Of a stretch of DNA of 64,000 nt, positions 21,705 through 32,982 are shown piece after piece. The notes under the pieces are model-generated. The model searched no databases. It was given only the letters and a program-made list of their open reading frames with translations, and was not told where the DNA came from. Each line of letters begins with the position of its first letter. Position 1 is the first letter of the stretch. This stretch comes from Thalassia testudinum (taxonomy: Eukaryota; Streptophyta; Magnoliopsida; Alismatales; Hydrocharitaceae): the NCBI GenBank assembly GCA_037157565.1, contig JAZHRO010000063.1:159681001-159745000 (forward strand), written 5' to 3'. A program made the translations under genes and the position numbers.

Positions 21705-23548
21705 AGCGGCAGGGGCGTCCGTCCAAGGCAAGCTAGTTTTGGCCGAGAGAAACCCTCGATTTCGTCTCTCCCCACTCTGGTCAAACAACCCAGGCTTCCG
21801 GCGATCCTCCCTCCTCCTCCTCATCGCTCTGCTGCCATACCTGTAGCGGAGCCCACTCTGCCCCGTCTTCCCATGCCAGGCTGCACCAGCAGGCGTCTCC
21901 GGATCTCCTCCTCGTCGCCGTTACTCCTCCTCTGGGCACCTTCACCCCAGCTCCGGTAGGCACAAGCCGAACGTCTTCCTCTCCCTCTTCGTTGACTAAG
22001 TAGGTAGGAACCTTCCCCATACCCACCTCTCACTTTTCCCTTATTCAATTAGCATTTCAGACCCCTCGACTGCCACTACCACCCCCATCTGCTTCACCTC
22101 CAATCACCATCTCCAGCGATGTCGCTCCACCTCCACGGCCATTTCACCCCTTGCTGACAAACCCAGTAGCTCCCCCACTCAAGCGTTTCCCCCACTCCAT
22201 TCATTGCCCTTCACCTCCAGACCACCCCCCCGAACACACCCACTTCCGCTCACACAGTCTGCCCTAGGCACACGAACACAAGCACTCTTGTGCCTCGCCG
22301 ACCCTCGCATTGCCTTCGCCACACTCCGGCGAAGCTCCCTATGTTGTCTAACATGGCCGGGAGGTCATCTTCGTGATTTCAGGGTTCAACCTCCTCGCTG
22401 CCATTGACGAGCTGCTGGAGCTTCTTCGCAGGCAGCTCCAGGTCTCCTCCTCTCCAGGTGTGAGCTCCAGGTGACGCGGGGCAAGCTAGTGAAGGCGCCC
22501 AGGTTCTCGATTGGGAGTGAGAAACCTTCGCTGCTGCCCAAATCGATAGCTACTTCTTGCCTGCGGGCGCTCGGAGCAGAGGTGGGACTTTAGTCCCACC
22601 TCATAAGTGTGTGGCCTCGCACCCACACTTAAATTAAAAAAGTGACATTAGCCGTTTGCCTCTAGTCACACAGGGGTGAGGTCCCTCACCTATTCACGCG
22701 CCTTGTCCGTGGCATTGCCCACATGGACCTCGTGACCCGAACCGACTATCCTGCCTGTGCACTCCTCGCGCACCACCCACGCCGGTGTGCCTGGACCCGG
22801 GCGTGCAACCCGACCCGATTACCCAACCGACTCTGGGAGAGCTTTCCAAAGAGAGATTCAGAGAGAGTGAGACGCGGGGAAGGGGTAAGGGTAGGTTTTG
22901 CACTGATCTGTGTATGTGTGCGTAGGATAAAAGGAAGAAGCAGGCGAAGGAAGAAGAAAGGAAGGAAAGGAGCCGAAGGAAGAAAAGAGGAGCCGTACTG
23001 TAGCAACCACACAGTTAAGCTGTCTGAGCGCTGAATCAAACGTCGGAGGGTCAGCAGCCAAAGCAAAGGAAAACTGCAGCTACTGAAGAAGAAGAAAGAA
23101 GCTGTAGAAGAGAAAGAAAAAGAAGACAAGAAAGAAGAAGAAAGAAAGAAGAGGAAGAGCCAGGGTAGAAGAAAAGAAGAAAAAGAAGAAGACAAGAAAG
23201 AAGAAGAAAGAAAGAAGAGGAAGAGCCAGAGCAGAAGAAAAGAAGAAGAAAAGAAAGAAGAGGAAGAGCCAGAGTAGAAGAAAAGAATAAGAAGAAGAAA
23301 AGAAGAAAGTGGAACCGCTGCAGAAGAAAAAGAAAGAAGAAGAAAAGAAAAAGAAGACAGGAAGAAGAGAAAGCAAAGAAGAATACAGGAAGAAGAAAAG
23401 AAAGAAGAAGATAGAAAGAGAAGAAGAAAAAGCCATTTCCTTCTCTCTCTCTCTTAATTTTTGTAAAACCTTATATTGTGAATTTATAGGCTTCTAGAAT
23501 TATAGTTTGCTCCCTGAGTTCGACCTCGGGAAACTTGTCATTCCGAGT

Positions 23549-23554
23549 AATAAA
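23549..23554 (+). terminator. LTR polyadenylation signal
   Basis: AATAAA about 20 bp after the conserved GTTCGACCTCGGG motif and about 75 bp before the LTR end. The 3' LTR copy, the one that would act, is at 37327-37332. Confidence 0.55.
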
Positions 23555-23633
23555 TTGTATTAAACTGGTAACCTTTTTGTCATATACCACAACGACTATA
23601 ATAACTATAAAGACGAAAATGGGATCAGTTTTT

Positions 23634-23650
23634 TGGCGCCGTTGCCGGGG
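23634..23650 (+). other. Element A primer-binding site (tRNA-Asp)
   Basis: TGGCGCCGTTGCCGGGG is an exact complement of the 3' end of plant tRNA-Asp including CCA. It lies six bases past the 5' LTR end, and is the usual PBS of Athila-type elements. Confidence 0.93.
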
Positions 23651-24577
23651 AGCAACGGCTATTCTAGAAGCTATTAATTCATAATTTTTGAGTTTCTATT
23701 GATCTCTTCTCTTTTGTTGTGCAGGCACAGGAAATCCAGAGGACAACAAGCAGCTGCACAACAACCACACCTTGGACAGGTAATTTTCTATCCTCTCATT
23801 TTAACCCCTAAATTCTAAAGAGGAAGAAAAAGAAAGAAAAAAGCAATTTAGGCATAACCTGTCTTCCATACCTAGTAAATCATCAAAACTGCCTGTTTTC
23901 AATTTCAACACAGCATATCTGTACATCCATTAAGGGTATTTAGGGCTAACACCTTCTTGCTTGAGCCCTAATTACCCAATCTAAAGGAAACTAACTAGAC
24001 CAAGTAGAGCCAATATAAGATTCAAAATTAGGGTTTTAGAGACACACTTTCTAAAGCAAGAATTGAGAATTCCCAAAAAGAAGTGTGCCCAAACCATTGT
24101 TTGAAAGCTCCTATTTAAAGAAACCTTAAGAAATTTGGCTCTTAAAAACACTTAAACCCTAAAAGACAAAGACCTAATAAGCTCTCAAAGGAACTACTAG
24201 GTGAAGTTGACCCCTTGGGTCCACCAACCTTAAACTTAGGTAACTCTTTGCACTCAAAAAGCTAAAGTTCAAGTGAAAACCTAAGCACCTTGATCATAAC
24301 TAAAAGTGGTAGACTTAAGAGGTCAAGGTCCCCATTCTGGTCTACCTGGAATCTCAATGACAAGAGAGGTCGGGTGGGGGAAACCCTGTAACCCGTGGGG
24401 GCACTCTACCATGTAGGGGCTTTCATGGGACTCACCCTCTCTAGCTGCCTAAGTAATTCTCAGGTGGACGATCTTTTGATGAAGGGGTCCATCTGCCCCG
24501 AACCTCTATAGTCACCCAACATTCTGGGTGTCTTGATTGGGTCCAGCACCTGCTAAACTCATCCTCTCCATCAGTGT
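23651..24577 (+). other. Element A untranslated leader
   Basis: About 930 bp between PBS and gag. No protein motif is recognised. It presumably carries packaging signals, which I cannot identify from sequence. Confidence 0.7.
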
Positions 24578-25078
24578 ATGTTTGGTAGGAGATTCTTGAA
24601 ATCTCCTTTAGAAATTCACTCTCCTCGAGGCCGAGCCTCGATACCCTTGTTTGTGCAACCAACATTTCACATAGACCTCTCCTCTGACTCCGAACCCAAC
24701 TCACCTTCTTCTTCCACAATGGCTCAGCCAGTTGAGGAAGAGAACAATCTAGAGCACCAGCTCCAGCGACTCAATGACCTCTTCCAGAACTTCATGCACC
24801 CACCGCAGCGTCCCATGATGCAAGATCATTATAATCCTACTGCAGTGGCTATTGAATCTCGAGTCAGAATCCCGACTGGAGGACCTGATTCAGAGCTAAA
24901 GCCCAACATGATTCATGCCATACCAAAATTTCATGGGCTTAATTCTGAAGACCCCTTCCAGCACATTAAACAGCTAAAGCATCTGGCCCAGACTTTTGGG
25001 TCAGATGCACAAAATCGGGATATTCTCCTCATGAAGATGTTCTCCTTCTCCCTTATGGACAAGGCCACCCATTGGTAC

Positions 25079-27785
25079 TGTTTGTACACTCTTGATCGGA
25101 TTTTAAAAGAATGTTACGCTGTAATATAGCTGACAAAGCGTTCAAAACAAATAAAGATTTTTGTTACTCGAAAACTGGAGTATCCGAGGTCGACACAGGG
25201 AGCAATCTCAGTACTTTTAAAACTAAGGAATACAACTTTTAAATGAAAAACAATCGATTCAAAGAGAGAGAGTTATAAAAAGAATTGCGAAAAGAGAACA
25301 AAATTGGACATCTGATTTCTATATCAGACGTCTTAAATGTGATCTTCTTGTTTGGCCTTCTTTCTCTCTTCTGCCTTCTTCTTCTTTTTCGTTGGCTCTT
25401 CTTCTTCTTTTCTTCTAATCCACAGGTCTTTTTCTTCCTTGAACTTCTTTCTCTTCTCTTCTCTTCCTTGCGAAGGCTTCTTCTTCCTGCCTTTGTTTCT
25501 CTTCTGTCTTCTTCTTTCTTTTTGTCTGCAGTCCTTCTTTCTTCCTTGTCTTCTCTTCTTCTGCTTCTTCCTTCTTCTCCTTGCGGCTAAGTCTCCTCTC
25601 TTCACCGCCCGGCCTGCCTGCACAACAGGGAAGTAAAACCTAACCCTTCCCCTCTACCCGCGCGTCTCTCACTCTCTCTGCACTTCACTCAAGGACGCTC
25701 TCCCAGAGCCACGGATAGTCGGGTCGGATCTCGCACCCGGGACCAGGCCCACCGGCAGGTGGGTGATGCGCGAGGAGTGCTCAGGTTAGGGTCAGGTCGG
25801 ATCCCGCCAGATCCACGAGGTGAAACCGCGGACAAGGCGGGCGTGGGTCAAGTGAGGGACTTCACCCCTGTGCGTTCGGAGGCGAATAGGCAATATCACA
25901 AAAATAATTTGTAGAGCACCTGCGTTTTGCGTTTCGCCGATGTGGGATTATCCGGCCTGCCCCAATCTTGCGCGTGCCCACAGAGCTTTCTTCGTGCAAT
26001 TGCCAAAGCTGCGGGCTCCACAGCGTTCCTTGCTGGACCCGAGGGCTTCGCACTGCTCGCGCGAATCTGCTGCGCCTGAAGCCTGGAAGACCTGACGCTT
26101 GGAACTGCTGAAGCCTGGAGCTTCTCCAACCGTCAATGGCGGCAGGGGCTGAACTCCTATCTAACACCAAACAAGCCTCTCGGCTTAATCAGACCAGCTA
26201 GGCACCTTCGACGTGACACGGCGAAGGTGGTGCACGGTGCTGCAGGTCGTGGGCTGGCCTAGGCGTGCGTGCCTAGGTCGACCTACGACCGGAAGTGTGG
26301 GTGTGTTCAGGGGGATGTGGTGGAGGCGTAGAGGGATGGTGGAGGGGCGAAGATTGTTCCTTGTGGTGAGGCGGAGCTTATGAGAAGGTTGGCGAGCCGT
26401 TTGGAAGGGCGGAATGGTGGGGGCAGCTCGCCGGAGGTCGGTCGGAGGCGAGGAAGATGGAGGTGGTTAGGCAATGTCGGGGGGCAATTAAATGAAATAA
26501 AAGAGGGAAAAGAGAGAGGGAAAGATGGAGAAGGTATCTGGACTGTTCTGGAAGGGAGGGAGGCAGCGGAGTGGATGGCTCGTAGCTGCCGTCGTCGGAG
26601 AAGAACCCTGAGGGAGGGAGCGGCGACAAGGACGAGGTCAGGGGCACGCGCACTTGGTACGGCGCAACGCAGGAGGAAGAGGCGAAGTTGACTCTGCTGC
26701 TGGTATGGCAGCAGAGCGACGAGAAGGAGGGGAGGAGGTCGTCGGAGCTTGCGGGTTTCTTGGCCGGAGATGGAAGAGAGGAAAACTTCGGGGAATCTCT
26801 GCCAAAATAAAGCTGAAGATCTGCGGCCGGGTCTGAGGATCCTTTTATAGGTGCTGGCCGAACCTTCTAGTGCGTGGAGGGCGCGCAATCACCTCCGCCG
26901 GCTTGCCGGAGAAGGAAAGAAGGTGGATACCCAAATCCCTCGTGCGTTTGCACGAGAGATTGGGTTCACACCAGAGATCGTGATTGGCTTTAGATGGAAG
27001 GGGATTCCTCAGAGAATCTCCCTTCCATTTCTGGGAGGGAATCTCTGAGGAATCAGAGAGTAATCCTTCTCTAAACCTCGCCGGAGATCGGTTCTGCCCT
27101 AACAATGGCGGCAGGACCTGATTGCAAAGGTGGCGAGGAACTTAGGGGGCTCTCTGCAATGATTTTCAAAAGATAGGGACCAAGTTGTGATTTGGGTGTA
27201 CTAAATTGCAAAGTAGGTCAAGATGACCTTCCCTTAGGTCCAAATTTTGGTATAAACCTAATTTGGACCTAAGGAATCCAATGGTGAAGTTGGATTTTAG
27301 GTTTGACCACGTTTGACTAGACATTTTACGTAAAAACCCAAATTAGGTCAATTGATGAGCTAGGACCCTAATCTAGGTCAAACTGGGTTCCAAAGGCAAA
27401 ATTAAGTGTTCTAAACCCTAGAGGATATTTTTCCATGATTTTTAGAGGGTTTACTTGATTTTTATCCTGACCGAAACCTTGTTAATTTAAGCGGGTCTGT
27501 TTTAGGGTTACCAAATGTCATTTAAGTCCTAGATTGCATATAAACCCATTTCTGATTGACTCAACACACTTTTTATCTCATTTAGACCATTTGACCTATG
27601 TTTTGCCTCTGAGAAATCCCGTTTATGTACTGCAATGGTAAAATTACAGTTTTAACCTTCATTTCATGTTTTCTTCTCAGAGCACTTATTCCTTCATTTG
27701 GGCCTTCTCCTAGGTTATGTAGGAGCCTTTATCTTCTTTATTGGGTCAAAATGAGCTAGTTATGCTCATGATGAGGCTCTCATCA
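25079..27785 (-). mobile_element. Solo LTR L4 in element A gag
   Basis: A minus-oriented LTR of 2707 bp, TGTTTGTACAC to CTCTCATCA in plus coordinates, is flanked by GGTAC at 25074-25078 and 27786-27790. It has the family landmarks in reverse: AGACGTCTG-type pair 25307-25332, purine tract as TTCTTC near 25365-25600, TATA 26841-26850 (minus), U3 inverted repeat 26934-26961, terminal inverted word near 27769-27785. It is the innermost insertion of the 39-kb nest. Confidence 0.92.
26934..26961. repeat. L4 U3 inverted repeat
   Basis: AATCCCTCGTGCG and its near complement GCACGAGAGATT. One arm has CCC where the other copies have CTC, leaving one mismatched pair. Confidence 0.8.
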
Positions 27786-29386
27786 GGTACCAAACACAGA
27801 CCCAACCGATCAACAATTGGGAGGAAATTCAGTCCGAGTTGTTGAGGAAGTTCTTTCCTGTTGGTCGGACCAATGCCTTGCGCCATTAGATTACCCATTT
27901 CACGCAACAAACGAGAGAACCTCTCCATGAGGCATGGGATCGCTTTCAGGATCTCATGAGGAAGTGCCCCCATCACAGAGTTCCTAAATGGGAACAAGTC
28001 CAGTCTTTTTACCAAGGACTCCATGAAGATATTAGGCTTTTCGTCAATGCAACTTACGGAGGGAATATCATGGGTCAGCACGAGGACACCGTGTGGGAGA
28101 TTCTCGAAAATATGTGCGAGAACTCCATCAATAATGACTCCATGGGATTATTCGACAGGACGAATACCCGCGCATCAACGAACCTTAAGGGAGCACACGA
28201 GACGCAGGGCCTGTCCGCATCAGTCAATCTAGAATTGATGGCCAGTCGATTGGACAAGGTCTCTATTATTGAAAAGAAGGTGGATGAGCTGACTCAACAC
28301 TTGCAGCGAGCCACCTCTACGCATAATTCCTTTGCACAGCCTCCTTCCACACTGGAGACTGTGTAAAACATTCTTCACCGACCTTCTCCCGGGATGGAAC
28401 CATATCCACCCCCATCTGATTCTCGGATCGAAGGATCCTCCAACCTTTTCTATACTAGCCGGGGGAATTCCACTCCCCCATTCTCTGACTCTTCAGAGGT
28501 TCCTCAGACCTACGAGGACCTCAATGCCATCCAGAATGACCCATTTTCCAATACCTACAATCCTGGATGGCGAAACCATCCCAACTTCCAGTGGGCAAGA
28601 AATTCCTAAACTCAAAGACCACCCTTTCAGTCCCGTCCACAACCACCTCGTCCTTACTAGCCGCCTCAGCCTCGGCCCAACCCTACTTATCCATCAGGAC
28701 CGAACCAGGACCAAATGTCCCTCATCCTTCAAACTCTGGCTGACATTCAGAGAATGAATGCAGCTATTCAGAAGCAACATAAGGATGAAATCACAGAGGT
28801 TCGAAACCAACTGGCGCAGTTGGCAAATTCTCGCCAACCAGGCACACTTCCTTCTCAACCTCTTCCTAACCCTAATAACATGCCGACCCAACAGCACATT
28901 ATGAATCCAAACCCGGGCCAAGCACACATGGTTTATCAGGACCCCTCTGTTCCTTCACCTGACGAGATGGAGGCCTCAACTTCTTATGCGAGTTATCAGC
29001 AGCAACCCATCCTATCAAACCCTAACCAAAACCAGGCAGGACTGAATTCTGTGACCACCCGCAGTGGTAAGGAGACCCAAGATCCACCTTATCCAGACCA
29101 CTCCAAGCCTGGTAGTAACCCAAAACCTAGTACAGTGATCCAGGGCATCCCTATCCCGGTCCCAGATCAAAGACCTGGACTTATCCTAGAAGAACCAACC
29201 AAGGTTCCATTTCCCGAGGCCTTGACCAAGGGAAAGAAGACAACCAAATCCGTGGCTCTTGCGAAGGACCTGGTCAAGCTCTTTAAGCAGGCCCAAATAA
29301 ACATCCCCTTGATGGATGCGATTCGCCACGTACCGGCTTACACACGATTCTTGAAGAATATACGTACACCTCAGCGTAAGCCATGA

Positions 29387-30060
29387 ACCAAGAGTGGGAG
29401 TCCAATTGTACTGTCAGAGCAAGCCAGCTCTGTAATCCTGAGCAGACTCCCACCCAAGGCAAAAGACCCAGGTACTCCCCTGATTTCATGCAAAATAGGT
29501 GAAACCCAGTTCGACAGAGCATTGCTAGACTTGGGTGCTTCCATAAATCTAATACCCACATCCTTACTTAACCACCTAGAAGAATCCGAGCTAAAAGCCA
29601 CTGAGGTGACACTACAGTTAGCAGATCGATCTATAAAGTCACCTAAAGGGATTCTTGAGGATGTTATTGTAAGAGTACGGAATTTCTATTTCCCTGTAGA
29701 CTTCATAGTCTTAAACATGGATGTACCTAAAAACCCTAGGGATACACCGATCAATCTAGGGAGACCTTTCTTGGCCACTACTAGAGCCAACATCAGTTGT
29801 GAGGAGGGCCAAATAGAACTGAAATATGGGAATCAGACTCTCAAAATTGATATCTTTAAGGCCCAACAAGGAATCAATTGCGGTGTCATTGAACAAATCT
29901 ATGATATTAGAGCTTTGGTTGATGAAACACAATTTGAGAATAACCTGATTATGCCTCATCAACCACAGAAAGATCTTGAACCGCAATTAGAGGAGTCAGA
30001 CCCTGATTCAGACAAACCCATAACTCCTATCCTTGAACCTCACACTTACCCTGAACCACC
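29387..30060 (+). pseudogene. Element A aspartic protease
   Basis: A retropepsin-type protease for cleaving Gag-Pol. LLDLGASINLIP has the catalytic Asp at 29528-29530. It is followed by VTLQLADRSIKSPKGILEDV, FPVDFIVLNMDVP and the INLGRPFLATTRANI block that closes the fold. The reading from 29396 to 30418 is open and passes into a Pro/Glu-rich linker (about 29950-30100) before RT. A stop at 29384-29386 separates it from gag and is a likely CGA-to-TGA change. Confidence 0.9.
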
Positions 30061-31581
30061 CGCTGCTGCTGATAACCCCATTCTTGAACTAAAACCCCTT
30101 CCCAACCATTTGAAATACATCTTCTTGGGTTCTAATCAGACTTTTCCTTTGATTAGAAATTCCAAGCTCACTCCTGATCAGGAATCCCGTCTGATTGCTC
30201 TTCTCCAGCAACATCGCAGAGCCATTGGTTGGACTCTCGATGACTTAACTGGAATAAGTCCCTCTTATTGCACACACCGTATCTATTCAAAAGAGGGCGC
30301 ACGACCTTCCCATGAGATGCAGAGGCGTCTGAATCCCAATCTGCAGGAGGTCGTGAAAAAGGAGATCATTAAGTGGTTAGATGTAGGGATCATCTACCCG
30401 ATCTCCAACAGTCGTTGAGTGAGCCCAATTCAGGTCGTGCCTAAAAAGGCAAGGCTCACCACCATTACAATGAAACCAGAGAAATCATACCTACCTGAAT
30501 AGCCAACTCGTGGAGAGTCTGCATAGATTACCGAAGACTCAATTCCTCCACGAAGAAGGATCATTTCCCACTACCTTTCATTGATCAAATTCTCAAGAAA
30601 TTAGCGGGAAATCGATTCTTCTGCTTTCTTGATGAGTACTCCGGCTATAACCAAGTGGCTATTCATCCTGAGGACCAAGAGAAGACCACGTTCACCTGCC
30701 CATTCAGGACGTACGCATTCCGAAGGATGCCTTTCGGTCTCTGCAATGCACCCGCGACTTTTCAGCGGTGCATGCTTGCCATATTCTCTGATATGGTAGG
30801 TGATTATCTGGAAGTTTTCATGGATGACTTCTCAGTTTTTGGGGCATCATTTGATGATTGCCTCCAGCACTTGGTTCATATACTCAGGCATTGCATCGAT
30901 GTAAATTTGGTCCTTTCCTGGGAAAAGAGCCACATTATGGTGCCTGAGGGGATCGTCCTAGGACATCTAATTTCTGAGAAAGGCATCCAAGTGGATCGAG
31001 CCAAGGTTGATCTAATTTCTCGGCTTCCTATGCCTAGCTCGATCAGGGACATCCGTTCTTTTTTAGGGCACATCGATTTTTACCGTCATTTCATTCCTGA
31101 TTTTTCGAAAATCGCATGCCCCCTAACTACTCTTCTCTCTAAGGATGTACCCTTTGAGATCTCTAAGGAATGCACTCAAGCCTTTGAAAACCTCCATGAC
31201 CGAGTCACCCAGGCCCCGATCCTACAATCCCCTGATTGGTCTCAACACTTTGAGATCATGTGCGATGCATCTGATTTCACTATAGGAGAAGTTCTGGGGC
31301 AGAAAGTTGACGGGAAACCCGTGGTCATTTACTACGCTAGCAAGACACTTGACGAGGCTCAGCGTAACTATACAGTTACGGAGAAAGAGTTGCTAGCCGT
31401 AGTATTTGCCCTCGAAAAATTTTGATCCTATCTCCTGGGTTCCCACGTCATCATCTACTCGGATCACACAGCTGTGAGGCATCTCCTTGCCAAGAAGGAT
31501 GCGAAGCCCCGACTAATCTGATGGATCTTGCTGTTGCAAGAATTTGACCTCGAGATTCGCAACAAGGCGGGAAGATAAAAT
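30061..31581 (+). pseudogene. Element A reverse transcriptase and RNase H
   Basis: RT starts with the AIGWTLDDLTGISPSYCTHRI and RRLNPNLQEVVKKEIIKWLD blocks, then meets a stop (30416-30418, likely TGG to TGA) and a frameshift near 30480-30500. In the new frame follow WRVCIDYRRLN, KDHFPLPFIDQ, FLDEYSGYNQ, RMPFGLCNAPATFQRCM and the catalytic FMDD at 30817-30828. After the connection region (SIRDIRSFLGHIDFYRHFI), RNase H shows [62 protein letters not shown]. Stops near 31423, 31519 and 31576 interrupt its C-terminal part. Confidence 0.93.
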
Positions 31582-32982
31582 GTGGTAGCTGACCATTTGT
31601 CTCTCCTTCCTTCTGAGATCATCAACTCTTCTGGACCCATCACGGAGCATTTTCCTGATAAGCACCTACTGACTATTGGTACTAGACTTCCATGGTTTGC
31701 TAATATAGTAAACTACTTGGCATCTCATCAGATCCCGTCTGATTGGCCGAAGGCCAAGAAAGACAAATTGCGCTCGGATGCCAAGTACTACATCTGGGAA
31801 GACCCATACCTCTTCCGCATATGTGCTAACCAAATCATTCAATGATGTGTCCCAGAGGGTGAAATCAATGATACTCTCTCCTTCTGCCATGACCAGGCAT
31901 GCGGTGGCCACTTCTCTAGGCACAAAACCACATCAAAAATCCTCTAGTGTGGCTTTTATTGGCCCACTTTATTCAAGGACGCATACAATCACTGCAAGGC
32001 ATGCAGTCGTTGCCAAACTTTGGGCAACATGAGCCATCGCGACATGATGCCTTTGCAGCCGATTCTCGTATGCGAAATCTTTGATATTTGGGGGATTGAT
32101 TTTATGGGTCCCTTTCCTGTTTCGGATGGCTTCGAGTACATTCTACTGGCTGTGGACTACGTGTTCAAATGGATCAAAGCCATACCGACCCAAACCTGTG
32201 ATCATAAAATCGTTATCAAATTCATTCATCACAATATCTTCTCACAGTTCAGGATTCCTCGTGCAATCATCTCTGACGGGGGGACCCATTTTACGAATGC
32301 TCAGTTCAGGTCACTGATGACCAAATACGGGGTGTCTCACCGAATCTCCACTCCTTATCACCCCCAGACTAATGGTCTAGCTGAGCTATCAAATCGGGAG
32401 ATCAAGAAAATCCTGCAGGTCACTGTTCGGCCTGACAGGAAGGACTGATCGTCCCGACTTCCGGAAGCTTTGTGGGCTTATAGGACCGCCCACAAAACCC
32501 AATTAGGCATGTCTCCTTTTAGACTAGTGTACGGGAAGGTGTGTCACCTTCTCGTCGAACTGGAGCACAAAGCCTATTGGGCAGTACGAAGCTGTAATTT
32601 AGATCTTTCTAAGGCTGGAACCCACGGAAAGCTTCAGATAAGCGAGATCGATGAATTACGCCTTGATGCGTACGAGAACTTACGACTCTACAAAGAGCGG
32701 GTTAAATCCTTCCATGACAAGCACATATCTAGAAAGATCTTTCATCCTGGTCAGAAGGTCCTACTCTTTGATGCCCGACTCAAACTTTTCCCTGGGAAAC
32801 TGCGATCCAAGTGGGTCGGACCATACCTTGTCCGACAAGTTTTTGGAAATAGAGCCGTCGAAATTAGTCCACTCAGCCATGATTCCGAACCTTTCATCGT
32901 GAACGGTCAGAGACTCAAACCATTCATCGATGTAACCTCTACAGATTTGGCTGAGTCATCATTTATCCTCCATTTTCCCTGA
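31582..32982 (+). pseudogene. Element A integrase
   Basis: Integrase would insert the DNA copy into the chromosome. The zinc-binding start is visible at 31870-32010 (HDQACGGHFSRHKT and CKACSRC; the HHCC pattern). The catalytic core follows, with Asp at 32098-32100 (GIDFMGPF), Asp at 32275-32277 (ISDGGTHF) and Glu at 32383-32385 ([10 protein letters not shown]). The last two are 35 residues apart, the expected D,D-35-E arrangement. The C-terminal domain has [18 protein letters not shown] and the GPY motif ([12 protein letters not shown]) and ends at 32982. I see no chromodomain. Stops at 31843, about 31946 and 32446 make it non-functional, though all catalytic residues are kept. Confidence 0.92.

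Larger units (their letters stand above)
20772..23627 (+). repeat. Element A 5' LTR
   Basis: Landmarks: terminal inverted word TGATGAG/CTCATCA at 20772-20788, U3 inverted repeat 21593-21624, TATA CTCTATAAGG about 21695-21704, GAA-rich purine tract 22920-23440, the GCTCCCTGAGTTCGACCTCG motif at 23509, AATAAA 23549-23554, LTR end GATCA at 23627. Confidence 0.93.
24578..29386 (+). pseudogene. Element A gag, split by solo LTR L4
   Basis: Starts at the ATG at 24578 (MFGRRFLK), the same N-terminus as in B and E. The first part, 24578-25078, ends in the gag core at LMDKATHWY, where L4 is inserted. The second part resumes at 27791 in the frame expected once L4 and one target copy are removed, with NNWEEI, LLRKFFPVGRTNALRH, LMRKCPHHRVPKWEQV, FYQGLHEDIRLFVNATYGG. 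The Pro/Gln-rich region (28394-29000) and the SVTTRSGKETQDPP and INIPLMDAIRHVPAYTRFLK motifs follow. In-frame stops near 27886, 28364, 28609, 28657 and 29384 each look like a C-to-T change of a Gln or Arg codon. Confidence 0.9.

Noticed and set aside
21454..22048. Open frames of 80-100 residues repeated at 35186-35776
   Set aside because: They are in matching places of the two A LTRs but overlap on both strands and differ by frame-breaking changes; LTR sequence, not genes.
22746..23497. Overlapping Ser/Phe-rich and Lys/Glu-rich open frames
   Set aside because: They are translations of the GAA/TTC-rich tract of the LTR; similar frames recur at 25285-25636, 36626-37214, 37863-38365, 38551-39162 and 62488-62839 in every LTR copy. 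Low-complexity artefacts.
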